The notes under the pieces are model-generated. The model made no database searches. It saw only the letters and a program-made list of their open reading frames with translations, and had not been told where the DNA came from. A stretch of DNA of 64,000 bases from NCBI RefSeq assembly GCF_963169125.1, contig NC_084794.1:225243409-225307408 (forward strand), read 5' to 3'. The position numbers and the translations under genes were made by a program. Origin of the DNA: Humulus lupulus (lineage: Eukaryota > Streptophyta > Magnoliopsida > Rosales > Cannabaceae). Positions 22,896 to 35,700 of this stretch are shown here, one piece after another (within the stretch, counting starts at the first letter, position 1; the number at the start of each line of letters is the position of its first letter).

Positions 22896-25239
22896 GGTAA
22901 TCTTTATTTTCATGCATGAACATGTTTAAAATTGGATTATTTGATATGTAAATAATTGGATGGTTTTCATGTTTTTATGAGCATATTGATTTTATGTGAA
23001 TTTTAGCAATTTTTAGGTTATTTTGTAGTGTTTTCTATGCTATTAATTTTTATATATGCTTTATTTTGTGTAAAACATGTTAAAAATTAATTAGAAAATG
23101 GTTTTGGTTTGAAAAATTGCTCAAAAAAAATTTTGACAAAAAAATTTGCACTGGCTCCCATGCGCGCGCCCCAGCCCCGCGCGCGCGCCACCAATAGCCA
23201 GAGCAACCGAGGTGAACAGTACCCGACGGTACTGTTCATCCAGATTTTTTTTTTTTTTTGAAAAATAAATAAAATTAAAATTGTAGAAATTTATTATGTA
23301 TAATCAAAACCTAAAATATCTTTTTTGTTTTATCATTTAAATTTTTTAAAATAAGATATTTTGGTTAGTTGAGATTTAAATAATTAGATATTTTCTACAA
23401 AGATTCAAATTCAAATTTAAAATTAGACTAACAACTTAATTTTAAATCTTTTAATATATTAAAATATTAGAATTATGATATGAGATATTTAAGATATTTT
23501 CATTTAAATTCTTGATATTTTTATTAAATCTTTATTTGAAATATAAATATTTTTTTATTCTATAGTTTTTAATATTTAAATTATTTGAAATTTAATATTG
23601 TTAGTTAAATATTTTTATGGATATTTGAATTTGTTTAACTATTTGAGATATTTTAGGATTGTTATAACTATTTGTATTTTATTATTTTTAAATGGTTAAA
23701 ATATTAGATAATAGTCGTAACAACACAAGATATTTTTTGAAAATAGTTTAAATATTGATTTTAAAATTTAAAATTGGTTAAATTTTGAAAAATATCTTTT
23801 TTTTTCAGCCAATTAATAAAATATTTTTTTGTAATAAATGGGATTTAAATTAACTTTGGTTAATTGTTGATAAATCCAATTTAAACTAAATTAATATTTT
23901 TTTTATCAAATTAACCTAAAACCAAGTTGATTGTTGATAAATGAAATTTAAATTCACTATTGTTAATTGTTGATAAATTTCATTTAAATTGACTTATTTT
24001 TTGCAAAAATTTAATTAATTTGAATTTTTTTTTATAAATTCTAGATAATTAATTGTGGTATTTTTGCAAATGAAATCAATTGTGGTATTTTTGCATAAAT
24101 TCATAGAATTGCTCATATAGTAACATGATTAGGCCCATCCAATTATAACATGTCTGTTTGCACTATATGTGGTATTTTTGCAATTGGGCTTAGATGCATA
24201 TAGTGGCCCATAGGTTTGTTAGATATATGGTATTTTGCCAAATAAAATATTCATAAAATGATAGGTTTTATTTGGGCCCATTAGAAAATGTAAAGTTTAA
24301 ATTCCTCTCTTGTGGGTGATTCCACTTGTGAAGGCCCATTTGCTTTGCATGACTATAGTGGGCCTAATCAATTAATAACAATTAATAAAACGAATGTTTA
24401 AATTCCTGTCTTTTGGACCTTGTATGGAAGATAGGGGGCCTTTGTAGTGGGAACGACATACTGGACCCAGCCCTCCTCCATACAAGCCCAATTGTTAAGG
24501 CTCATTTACCTGAGTTGGACTTAATTGTATAGGTTCATTATATTAGTTAAACCTAAATATTGATTAGCAACAAATTAATTCTAAATTAATTGAATTTGTT
24601 TCAATGTGACACTTTAGAATTAATAAGAAATTATAGGACTTTGGTTTTAAAAAATTTTAATCTGTTTAATTTTTTTTTTGGAAAACCAGTCATTAATTTT
24701 CTAAAAATAAATAATAAAAATACTATTTTTAATTTTATAATGAGCTTATTTTAAGAATTTTATTCGATCTCCACCGTTGGTTTAACATAGTCAATAGCTT
24801 AATGGGGCCTCGAGGCGCTTTGATTCGTCCCCCTACGGAAGGTGTTCATTAGTTATTTTGACAAGGTTAGATTTCAAAAGATAGATAATTATAGGTCAAA
24901 TTCTACTAGACTTACCCCTACGGTGACTACTAGGACTAAATCTATGATTATTGAAACCGTGGGTCTAGCTCATAAAATAAGAGATTTTGTTTTCTTATTT
25001 TGATCGAATAGTAGGTTGTTAATAGTGGTGTCCATTATTAAATGAGTTTACAACTCTATTTAACTAGTGATATTTTTTACTCTCGCCAACCGGGACAAGG
25101 ATATCATAGATTAGTTAAAAACCTAAAGAAATAGATATATGATTGTTTTTGGTATTTTTTCTCATATCTTACATATTTTTGGTATATGTTGTGCTATTTC
25201 TTGAAATTTGTGTGAATAGAAGTTTTATTGAGCAAATGT
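22896..25239 (+). other. Long AT-rich leader of element D
   Basis: About 2.3 kb between the primer-binding site and the E insertion, with no coding frame. It holds a GC-rich island (23155-23230, with repeated GCGCGC), many T-rich runs, and repeated TAATTGTTGATAAAT motifs (23855-23985). Another repeated motif is GTGGTATTTTTGCA (24055-24185). The leader continues after E to the gag start near 36920. Confidence 0.7.
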
Positions 25240-25244
25240 GATTG

Positions 25245-25836
25245 TGCTATCCAATAAATTAGCATTGGTGACATGGCAAATAATCTCTTGACACGTGGCT
25301 GATACCTGGGAGCGTCTGCTAGAGTATCGACCAGGAGACACAGTAGAAGCAGGGTAAGACTGTATTACCCGCGACCAGTCTGGTCGGTAGTTCCGTATAC
25401 AAGGCAACATTTATGAGAAGATCTTTATGAATCCCGAAATTATCTCATACAATCTTCTGGATACCCGATTATTCAGGGAAGAATATCTGTAACAATCTCT
25501 TGTAACCCTCCTTGAGCCTATAAATAGCAAGAGATAGCTCAAAGGAGGGGGCTCTCTCTCTCACTTTTAGTCATTCAAAACTGTAGTAATTTTCCAAGTA
25601 AATTTGTATTGTTCTTGAGAAGAAGGTGAAGCTCATTGAACCCTGGTTCCTTGATCATTCTTCTGATTTTACAGCAATATTATTCTAAGTGGACGTAGGT
25701 CATTACCAAATCCTGGGGCCGAACCACTATAAATTATTGTGTTTTCTTTACTTTTGTCATTGCGTTCTTCTCCATACATCTATCCATATCAATCACGTTT
25801 TGACTCCGTGTCAGTTGGCCAAATCTTGGGTCAACA
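25245..25836 (+). repeat. 5' LTR of element E
   Basis: TGCTATCCAATAAATTAGC ... TTGGGTCAACA. CTATAAATAG at 25518-25527 is the promoter box. The primer-binding site TGGTGCTTTTCATTGAGAG follows three bases after the end, at 25840. Confidence 0.95.
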
Positions 25837-25885
25837 TTCTGGTGCTTTTCATTGAGAGATTGATTTGTTGCTGTTAAGAAAACCA

Positions 25886-27900
25886 ATGGCGAAAGCAGGA
25901 AGGAAAACTGGGCAGGCAACTGCCGCTGCACCGTCGAATCCACCACCTCCTCCTCCCCCTGCAAGCATGGCGGAAGATGAGCCGCAACTAGATTTTGAAG
26001 AGGAGGAAATGGACGATGCGACGCTGAAGAGCACCTTGGGCGCGTTGCAGGAAGAATTGGCTAGTCTGGGGGCCAATCAAGAGACTGCCGCAGAAGTTAT
26101 GGCGCGGCAACAGCAGGAGATTGATCGACAGCGTGCAGAATTGAGCGAGAGACAGGCGGAGGTGGATCGCCGCCAGACTGAAGCCATGGCCGCCCTCGAA
26201 GCAGCCTTGCTGTTGGCTAGAAATCAGGCCGCACCTGCCTCGCAGCCTGACCAACCCACGAATGGTCCACCCCAGAAAGGTCCCAATCCTAGCCCACCAG
26301 TTCAGCCTTCAAGTCCGCAAAGGCCTAAGCAGCCTCAGACGCCCCATGACGATGTCCTGTTGGACCCCGAGGGAAACCCACCATCCCAAGCTGTTCGGGG
26401 TAATTCCCCGCAGCAAAGGCAGAATAGGACCGAGCGTCAACCTCGTAGTCCTAGGCGCCATGAGAATGACAGGCCAAACCAAGCAAACAGAGGTCACTAC
26501 CCTCCTGGTAACAGGAGGGACTCAGAACTAGGCTCTGCGGTCCGTGGACCCCCACGACATAACGATGCACGGGGACACCGCGACCAGCGCAGGCCACCCT
26601 CTAACGCTCAGGGCGTTTCTGCCAGAGACGGGAACAGAGGGAACAGTCAGTCTCACCACAGCCAGTCAAGGTTCAGAGATGTTCATGGGTACAATGAGGC
26701 CGACTCAGGCAAGGGAAATGCTGGTGGGAGGAATGGAGAAAGAGGTAAAGGCAGGAGCCAAATACCTCAAGGTGACCAGCCAAATAGACAAGATGCTGGG
26801 GGGCAGCCCAGACAAAATAATGTCTTCAACCGGCTCGGAGGTAGCGAGCAACGAAGAAGAGAAGAGGATCTGAGAGATGTACTCAACAATCGTCGAGAAA
26901 GGCACGGCGAGAACATCCCCCCGCAGTGCAAGCCCAGATAGACGCACTCAATCAGGTTGTGCAGCAGCTGGTCGGAGGAAGGACTTCTTACATCGACCAC
27001 GACAGAAGGAAAGGTACTCCTTTCGTCCAGAGGATAGCTAACGCCGAAAATCCCAGCAAGTTCAAAATGCCTACGCTCCCGAACTTTGATGGATATGGGG
27101 ACCCAGTCTCGCATGTGAATAAATTTGAGATTCAAATGGACATACAGAAAGTGTCCGAAGACGCTCGGTGCAAGATCTTCCCTGCAACACTTTCTGAAGC
27201 AGCGCAGGAGTGGTTTTTTAAGTTCCCGCCTGCAAGCATAGTTTCTTGGGAAATGTTTGTAAGGGAGTTCTACGGGCAGTTCTATGCAGGTCGTGTGCAC
27301 CCAACTGAAGCAAACCAGCTGGTCGAGATTCGCTAGCAGGACGGAGAGTCAGTGAAGGATTACGTCCAGCGCTTTATGCGAGCGGCGGCTGGAGCGAAAA
27401 CAGTAGGAGACAAAGGCAAGATGATGGCCATTACCGCAGGGGTAAAGCGTTGCTCTCCCCTCTGGAAGAGTCTCCGAAAGGAAGGAGTTAAAACGACCCA
27501 GGAGTTCTTGGACCGAGCTGATCGTTACATCAAGCTCGAGGAAGCCAATGCTGATGATGGGAAACCCTCGAACAAGGGTAAAAAGGCCGCCGAGCCTGCC
27601 AAAGCCGCCAATGGTTCCAAACCTAATGGCAACGACAAAGGCCACAAAAACGGCAACGGTAATGGCAAAAATGGTGGGAAACGGCCGTATAACGAGCCTT
27701 CCACCTCCGACAACAAACGGGCCAAGGGTAATCGTTATGAACCTAGGTTCACTAACTACACTGCCCTCGTCGAGTCTCGGGGAGAGGTTTATCAGGCCAC
27801 AAGCTCTAGTGTGCCTTACAATAAACCAGGACCCATTCGAAAAGACATTTCGAAAAGAGACACCACCAAGTTCTGTCGTTACCATAACGACTACGGACAT
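25886..27900 (+). pseudogene. gag of element E
   Basis: ATG at 25886 (MAKAGRKTG) opens a Pro-rich start. A Gln/Glu-rich coiled-coil-like stretch (AEVMARQQQEIDRQRAEL) and a basic Arg/Asn-rich segment follow. The frame shifts near 26925 into the capsid-like core (PTLPNFDGYGDPVSHVNKF, AAQEWFFKFPPASI, EFYGQFYAG). A TAG at 27334-27336 lies where IRQQDGES is expected (Gln codon CAG changed to TAG). The core continues with YVQRFMRAAAGAKTV. Gag builds the virus-like particle. One frameshift and one stop make it non-functional. Confidence 0.88.
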
Positions 27901-28797
27901 GACACTAACGAATGCAACCAGTTAAAAGACGAAATCGAGTTCCTTATTAGACAAGGACACTTGAGAAGGTACGTATGGGCATCGGGAACTTCCCAACGAA
28001 AAGCTCCAGGTAGCAACGAGCAGGCATCTACACGCCAACGCTCGCCACCATTACAGCCTGCCCCCGTGGCCGGAACACTTTTAACCATCTGTGGAGGCCC
28101 GCACCTTGCGGGAAATAGCGGAAAGGCCAGAGAACAATATGCTCGGACTCTACGTCACGACCAGGACATCGAGATGATGACAGTGGAGGACCGTACACCA
28201 AAAAAGGCTCGGTCAGAGGAGGGTGAGATAACTTTCTCTGATGGCGACGCCCGGCACGTTCGATTCCCACATACCGATCCGCTGGTCGTGGATATCCAAA
28301 TGGCCAACATGATGGTAAAAAGGGTACTGGTCGATACAGGAAGTTCAGTGAACATCCTGTATAAATCAACACTGGAACGCATGAAGTTTTCCGTAAAAGA
28401 CTTGGAGCCCTGCAATCAAACCATATACGGCTTCTCTGGAGAAGGACTCGCCCCAGCCGGAATGGTCAAGCTTCCAATAACGACGGGTACATCGCTCGCA
28501 ACAAGGACATTACTCACCACTTTTGTAGTGGTCGATTGCCCTTCGGCATACAACGCCGTTATTGGAAGGCCCATACTGGTTGATCTACGGGTCGTCATCT
28601 CTATGTGGCACTTAGCCATGAAATTCCCAACGGACGCGGGGATAGGACGCGTCGTAGGGAACCAAAGGGAAGCCAGGGAGTGCTACAACGCCTCGATCAC
28701 AAAGGCGAAGAGTGGGATGTCGAGGAGCACTACCCTAGATCGATTGCAGATGGCAATAGACACGCAAGCCCAATCTGGTGGAGAAGCCACCAAATAG
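27900..28797 (+). pseudogene. Zinc knuckle and protease of element E
   Basis: CRYHNDYGHDTNECNQL is the Cys-His knuckle. RVLVDTGSSVNILY at about 28320-28360 is a canonical aspartic protease active site (Asp-Thr-Gly-Ser-Ser), with VVVDCPSAYNAVIGRP closing the fold. The frame is open to a TAG at 28795-28797, after which pol continues in the same frame. That TAG may be a natural gag-pol boundary or a mutated codon. Confidence 0.85.
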
Positions 28798-28800
28798 GGT

Positions 28801-30651
28801 TTTGCCCAAAGTGAGGATGGAGATTTGGATCCTCGCTTTGGGGATTTTGAAGAAAATGTTGGACCTGTCGAGGACCTAGAGGAGGTCCAACTCGACAAAA
28901 AAGATCCGACCAGAGTCGTAAAGGTTGGGAAGAACTTAGAGCCTACTATAAAGCAAGCACTGGTGGAATTCTTGCAAAAGAACCAGGAAGTTTTCGCCTG
29001 GACGCACAAAGACATGGTTGGAATAGATCCGGCAGTAATCAGCCATGTCCTAAACATAGATAAAACCTTTCCACCCATGCAACAAAAGAGAAGGCTGCTC
29101 GATAAAGAAAGATCAAGGGCCTTGAAAGAAGAAGTCGAAAGGCTCAAGGAGAACGGGTTTATCAGGGTAGCGTTTTATCCGTCATGGGTCTCCAATCCGG
29201 TGCTGGTCCCCAAACCTAACGGCAAATGGCGGACCTGTGTGGATTTTACGGACCTCAATAAAGCCTGCCCAAAGGACTGCTTCCCGCTCCCAAGAATCGA
29301 CCAGCTGGTCGATGCGATTGCAGGACATGAGATCCTCTCATTCATGGATGCATATTCAGGCTACAACCAGATCAGCATGCATCCCCCTGACGAGGATCAC
29401 ACCAGCTTTCGGACCGATACGGGCTTATACTGTTACAGAGTGATGCCCTTCGGGCTGAAAAACGCAGGTGCGACTTACCAACGGCTAGTCAACCACATGT
29501 TTAAGGAGCTGATCGGTGTAAACATGGAGGTATATGTGGATGACATGCTGGTAAAGTCTAAGAAGGCAGAAGGACATGTGAGCGATTTGCAAGAATGCTT
29601 TAATGTGCTAGACAAGTACCAGATGAAGTTGAATCCCCTCAAGTGTTCCTTTGGAGTCGGATCAGGGAAGTTTTTGGGTTTTATAGTGAATTCAAGAGGA
29701 ATCGAGGCCAACCCCGACAAGATAAAGGCCCTGGTCGACATGAAGTCGCCAGAAAGGATTAAGGATGTACAAAGATTAACCGGGAGGATCGCGGCCCTGA
29801 GTAGATTTATCTCGAAATCAACTGACAAGTGTGTGCCATTCTTCAATCTACTCAGGGGGAATAAGAGGTTTGAATGGACGGAAGACTGCGAACAAGCATT
29901 CCAGGCCTTAAAAACTCATATGGCGCAACCTCCCATCTTATCAAAACCAATCGAAGGAGAAACTTTGTATATTTATCTGGCAATTACCGAAGTTGTTGCC
30001 AGTGCAGTACTAGTACGGGAGGAAGAAGGCGTACAGAAAGCAGTCTATTATGTCAGCAAAAGGTTGATCGGTGCAGAATTAAGATATCCGCCAATCGAAA
30101 GATTAGCGTATTGCCTAATTCTAGCCTCCAGAAAGTTGCGTCCTTACTTCCAAGGCCATCCTATCACAGTTCTAACCGACCAGCCCCTTCGGCAAGTCCT
30201 CCAAAAACCTGAGGCGGCTAGAAGACTATTAAAATGGGCAGTCGAACTAGGGCAGTTCGATGTAACTTATTCACCGCGGGCAGCAATAAAGGGACAAGTC
30301 TTGGCCGATCTTGTCGCGGAGTTCACCGAACTCCCAGACAGTGAGCAGAGCGAACAGCTTGAAGCGCCTATGCCTCAAGACAAAACTCCCTCGTGGAAGC
30401 TATTCACGGACGGTTCATCCAATGAATCCCACACTGGAGAAGGAGTGATATTGATAACGTCGGAGGAGCATCGATTTCACTACGCAATCAGGTTCGATTT
30501 TGCAGCATCAAACAATGAAGCGGAATACGAAGCGCTCCTTGCTGGATTGAGAATGGCCAAAGATATGAACATAAAAACGCTTGATATTTACAGTGACTCT
30601 CAGCTAGTTGTAAATCAAATCCTAGGATAATATCAAGCACGGGGATTAAAG
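28801..30651 (+). pseudogene. Reverse transcriptase and dual RNase H of element E
   Basis: The fingers and palm include PVLVPKPNGKWRTCVDFTDL, FMDAYSGYNQISMH, MPFGLKNAGATYQRLVN and the catalytic EVYVDDMLVKS. The first RNase H runs through QAFQALKTHM, YYVSKRLIGAE, LTDQPLRQVL and RLLKWAVELGQFDV. A second RNase H follows with LFTDGSSNESHTGEGV, ASNNEAEYEALLAGL and IYSDSQLVVNQI; this duplication marks the Tat lineage. A TAA at 30628 replaces the Glu expected in the conserved G-E-Y. All catalytic residues I can see are intact up to that stop. Confidence 0.92.
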
Positions 30652-32106
30652 ATGGTGGCCTACCCGAATAAAACAAAGGATTTGCTAGCCCAGTTTACAA
30701 AGTACACCCTCCAGCAAATCCCGCGAGACCAAAATTCGAATGCAGACGCCTTGGCTAAACTCGCGAGCACGAAGGATGCTGACACTTTGAACATTGTGCC
30801 AGTGGAAAGATTAAGCAAGCCAAGTATACAAACAACTGAGTCCAGTATGGAAATTCGAATGGAAGATACATGGATGGCGCCTTACTTGGAGTATCTGACA
30901 AATGGTGCACTACCAACAGATAGAAATAAAGCCAGGACTCTGCAAAGGCGAGCCGCTAGGTACATTCTGGTCAATGGTATTATGTATCGAAGAGGATATT
31001 CAATGCCAATGCTCAGGTGCGTTACACCAGAAAAAGCTAAGGAACTCATGAAGGAAGTGCATGAAGGCTTCTACGGAGATCATGCTGGGGGGCAGAGTTT
31101 GGCAAAAAAGATTCTAAGACAAGGTTACTTCTGGCCAACAATGAACGAGGATTCAATGGAGTATGTACGAAGATGTGACAAATGTCAGAGGTTCTCCAAG
31201 ATCCCACGAGCAGCTCCGAATGAACTAAAACAGATGCAGAGCCCATGGCCCTTCGCAGTGTGGGGGATAGATTTGATTGGATCCCTGCCAACAGGGAAAG
31301 GAGGAGTAAAGTATGCAGTCGTGGCAGTCGATTACTTCACAAAATGGGTCGAAGCTGAACCACTCGCAACCATCACAACCAAAAAATTTCTTGACTTCGT
31401 CATCAAGAACATTATATGCCGGTATGGATTGCTCAGGAAGATAGTTTCAGACAACGGGACCCAATTTGACAGTGATTTGTTCACCGATTTCTGTGAAAGG
31501 CATGGAGTCATTAAAAGTTTTTCTTCAGTCGCACATCCCCAAGCAAATGGGCAAGTCGAAGCCGTGAACAAAACTCTTAAGGACACCATGAAGAAAAGAC
31601 TCGAAGAAGCCAAAGGAGCGTGGCCAGAACAACTGCCTGAAGTCCTCTGGTCGTATAGAACATCCCACCGAACAGCAACAGGGCATACCCCATTTTCTCT
31701 AGCCTACGGATATGAGGCAATGTTACCTGTCAAGTTAGATCCCCCCTCACATCGACGTTTGACTTACGACCAGGACGTGAACAGCCAGCTGATGATGGAG
31801 TCCCTAGACTCGATCGACGAGATATGAGAAAAATCTCAACTCCGAGTTGCTGCTTACCAGCAAAAAGTCGCCCGGTACTTTAACTCCAAAGTTAAAGAAA
31901 GAAAATTCAACGTCGGAGATTTGGTGCTTCGACGAGTTTTCTTAAATACCCGCGACCCCACTGCTGGAGTGCTCGGACCTAACTGGGAAGGACCTTACCA
32001 GATTGAAGAAGTCCTTCACCCAGGCACCTACAAACTTGCACGCTTAAACGGAGATCTCGTTCCGAGCTATTGGAATGGAGAACACCTGCGCAAGTATTAT
32101 CAATGA
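30652..32106 (+). pseudogene. Integrase of element E
   Basis: The zinc-binding part has HEGFYGDHAGGQSLAKKI and RCDKCQRF. The core has IDLIGSLPTGKGGVKYAVV with VDYFTKWVEAEPL (Asp), SDNGTQFDSDLF (Asp) and QANGQVEAVNK (Glu). A TGA at 31825-31827 stands where Arg is expected (CGA to TGA). The C-terminal chromatin-binding-like part follows in frame (DLVLRRVFLNTRDPTAGVLG) and stops at 32106 after GEHLRKYYQ. It would insert the element's DNA if intact. Confidence 0.92.
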
Positions 32107-32774
32107 ACAGCCCTTCTTAAAGGACTGGCTTGTTTAAATCCCTCATTTTAATTTTTACAAGTTTTGCAAAGAGGGTTAGCCACGCTGTATGGCTAACTGC
32201 TCGTATATGTAAGACTCTATTTCAGAATCACTCGTAAAGACATGTTTAGTCCATTTTTAATATGAGATTATAAGGGACTGTGCTCAGCCAGTCATTCTTG
32301 CCAACCTTTGTGAATTTATATTTACAAGTATTTGTTCATTACGTGTGTTGTTTTGCTGTATTACAAGTATCAGTTTTACTACGAACAGGAACGTTCGAAT
32401 AGGTTATGGTCAAGGCAAGTGACCAAGGACCTAAAAGCTCCTCGATCACTTGGGGGGCATATAAGGCACATCGATAGCAAAGCATACTTCTCAAGGTATG
32501 TAAACACATGAACAAAATAAGTGAAAGCATGCTACAGTACTTAGAGTATTTTTCAAAATTTGTGTTTGATAAATCATGACAAAGTACTATGCTAAGTTCG
32601 GTCATACGAACAAATGTTATAAATATTATAACATCAATATTTAAGTTTGGATATAACTGTTCAAAGTAAAAAGATTTGCTGCCCGTACAGCAAAGTTTAA
32701 AAAAGAAACTACTGTCTTTACACCACGACCCTTGGGTCGTAAATCCAAAAAAGAAGAAAAAAACAAATAAGCAT
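32107..32774. other. Spacer between pol and extra gene of element E
   Basis: The region is the converging 3' ends of two opposite transcripts. It holds no convincing coding frame on either strand; the 157-codon minus-strand frame at 32339-32812 is low-complexity and overlaps the extra gene's end. Confidence 0.6.
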
Positions 32775-35700
32775 TCAAGAGGCATTCGGGACTGAAGGGT
32801 CCTGGGCAGCATCCTGGTTAGTCACATCCTCAACAGCATCTTCTTCTTCCAAACCAGCAACGCTTGGGGTGGCAGGGGTCGCGGCTCTTGCTTCCTCCTC
32901 GTCCAGTTGGGCAGCACATCGGGCCAGCTCCGCAGTTTTGACTTCCTCTGAAAGGTAGCTAAAGTCAGCACCCTGATTGTGTTTCCAGAAATTGTAGAAA
33001 CATCGCAGTGTTGTCCTCTTATACTTTTCCAGATTCTTGGAGTTGTCAAGCTCCAACTGCTTCACTTTGCCCTCGAGGGAGAGAATAGCCTTATCCTTGG
33101 TCTTGAGTTCCTCCCCCAGATGCTTGATTTCTCAGAGATGGGTTTTGTTGAACTCCCGGTACTCTTGCCTCAACTTGACCGCTGCTTCCTTCGCAGCTTC
33201 AGCCTCGGACAACTTAGTCACCGCTGCATCCCTCTCTCGGATCACCGCCTCCAACTCCTTAGCATGCTTAGCCTCAGCAGCCGAAAGCTCCTCGGCCGCT
33301 TTCACCTGAAACCTCTCGATGGCTTTTGCCTCGGCCTGCTCGAGGTTAGCCTGGGCTCGGGTACGGGCAGTAATGGCAGAAAGTAAGTCCTGTGCACAAA
33401 GAAAAAGGAGTTAGAACTTATCACGAGGACTAAAAAAACTAAAGACTCGAAGAATAAAGAAGCACTTACGCTGGAGATTTCGTTCAAAGCCCTGTTCATG
33501 ATCTGGTCGACTGGCAGCTCTTCAGCTTGAACCATTGCGGCCCTAACACGCTCGCCTTTACCAATGCGATCGAGGCGGTCCCTGGCGGATCGGATGGCAC
33601 GACTCATAAGTCTGGCCCCATGAGCCTCTTCACGAGAAAGATGCTCCCTGGCAGGCGCAGCTGGAGGATTCGGCTGAGCAGGAGTAGTTTGCTGTTCAGA
33701 AGGAGCTGGAGGAGGAGTAGGAGTTCGCCCAGTCGGCACAGGACTTTGCCCAATAGGCATGCCCTGAGGAGGATCTTCTGGTCGACCCTTCTTGGCTGGA
33801 GGGCCTTGACTGGATTCACCAGTTCTTTTCTTAGGTTTCCGTTGGAGTTGAGGAACTTCCTCTTCCTCCTCAGCCTGGTACATGTCGAAAATGTTGGGAG
33901 TTGACATATCTGCATGAAGATAAACATAGCAAGTTTATAAAAAAAAGAGGCAGGTGAGAGTAAGTTAGACAATTGAAAGGAGGTAACAAAGTAAAATACC
34001 CGAGCTACAACTACTGGTCGCTACACTACTGACTCTATTAGTCATATACTCATTATCTGGCATGAAGAAGTCTGATCCTAAGTTTGGAGCATATGTAAAG
34101 TTACCATCCCCATCAAACAAGTGACAGGGAATCGATAAACCATTTAAAAGCGAAATAACTTTACCATTATCGTCGGAAGATTCTCCCAAGTCAACAATGG
34201 GTTCTTTGGCCTTTTCTTTCCCCTTGCCTTGGGGAGCAGAAGGCCTTTCTGCGGAAGGGCTACCTGTGGGTTCCCTAATTGTAACTCCTGTTGGCCTCCT
34301 CCTAGGAGGAGGCACAGGAGGTTGCTGCTCGGGAACCCCCTCGGCGGTGGCATCGCCCACCACGGGCCCTCTATTTTCATGGCGAGGAGCCAGGAGGCCA
34401 GACGACCTTAAGTTCTTTTCGAGTGTCAGGGTCTTGACACATTTTGCTGCATCAGACATCCTGGCCAGAGTGTTAGACCTCGACACCATGCTTGGTGTTG
34501 GGGTCGGACGTAACCAAGGGCCTGAAAAACAGATTAAGTTTAAAAAAAAAAAAAAAAGATGAAAGGAAACACTTTATGTTAAAGCATCGACCAGATGAAG
34601 ACAAATTTATACCTCCTCTCGCAAAGGCCAAGTTGTCACTGGTTATGTCCGGAGTAAAGAAGTACTCCTTGTTGTAATGCCCCACGTTTGATATATGGGT
34701 TGTACCACTCAAGAACGTCCGGCCGGTTTCCTGGTGGCAGAAGTGGAAAAAGCCCATCCCGTTGTGCTGAGGGTTGGACTTGAGGTCAAAAAGATAATTG
34801 ACCTCGTGGGGTGAAGGTTCTGGCCATTTGTTAAGTTTGTACAGAACATAGAGTGCGACCAGCATCCTATATCCGTTTGGAGTTATTTGAAAGGGAGCGA
34901 CGCCGAAATAATTGGCCACCCCCACAAAGAAAGGATGAAGAGGGAGATAAGCTCCCGCCTCAATGTGATACCGGGACAAGGCGCTGTTCGCCCCTCCTGG
35001 ACGGTTAGCCCTCTGGTCCGCGGTGGGACGTGTAATGGTTACCCCCGTGAGGGGAAATTTCCTGAAGCAGTTAGCAACCATTCGGATAGTCACTGAACTG
35101 GTTGGAGGAGTATACCACTCGACATTAGACGGATTCCGATGACGAGGGCGAGCCCTAGTTTGGATATTAGGGTCAGGAACAAGATTTTCTCGACCACTGG
35201 TCGAGGGAGCCCTAGCCTTACGAATCAGACTGGGCAGGGGGAGTAGTGTTGCTTTCAGATTCGGGCCTCTTCTTGCCAGAAGACTTGGAGCGGGCCATTG
35301 GAGAGGAAGGATGTGGTCTGGAAGAGGGTCGCGAGAAAGGAATCTCGTGGACACGTACAGCTGGTTGTTCTTCCCCCTCGAGCAGCTGGGCAAGAAGGTC
35401 GTCGTCGATGGGTCTTTCACCTCCCCACAAATCTGGCATTAAAGTCTGCAAACAAAAGGATGGGGAGGTGAGGAAATAGAACTCTAAAAATCTTGATAGA
35501 ATAACGTTGGTCGAGTATAAAAGTTAGGCTTTTATACAACAACATTCTATCAAAAAGCTAGTTTTTCCATACGAACAGTTTGAAAAGTGAATCAAAGGGT
35601 GAAAGTAAAAAGTTTTTCTGTAAAAGCTTTTTCAACTCCCCTTAGGGCGGGAAAAATTTATTTTTCAACTGGCTTAAAAATCGAAATGTTACTTCGGTTT

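Noticed and set aside
28795..28797. TAG between protease and RT of element E as a disabling mutation
   Set aside because: A stop at this boundary can be natural in plant gypsy elements; without other copies it cannot be called a lesion.
33527..35096. Plus-strand frames opposite the extra gene of element E
   Set aside because: Shadows of the spliced minus-strand gene, which has the domain and splice signals.
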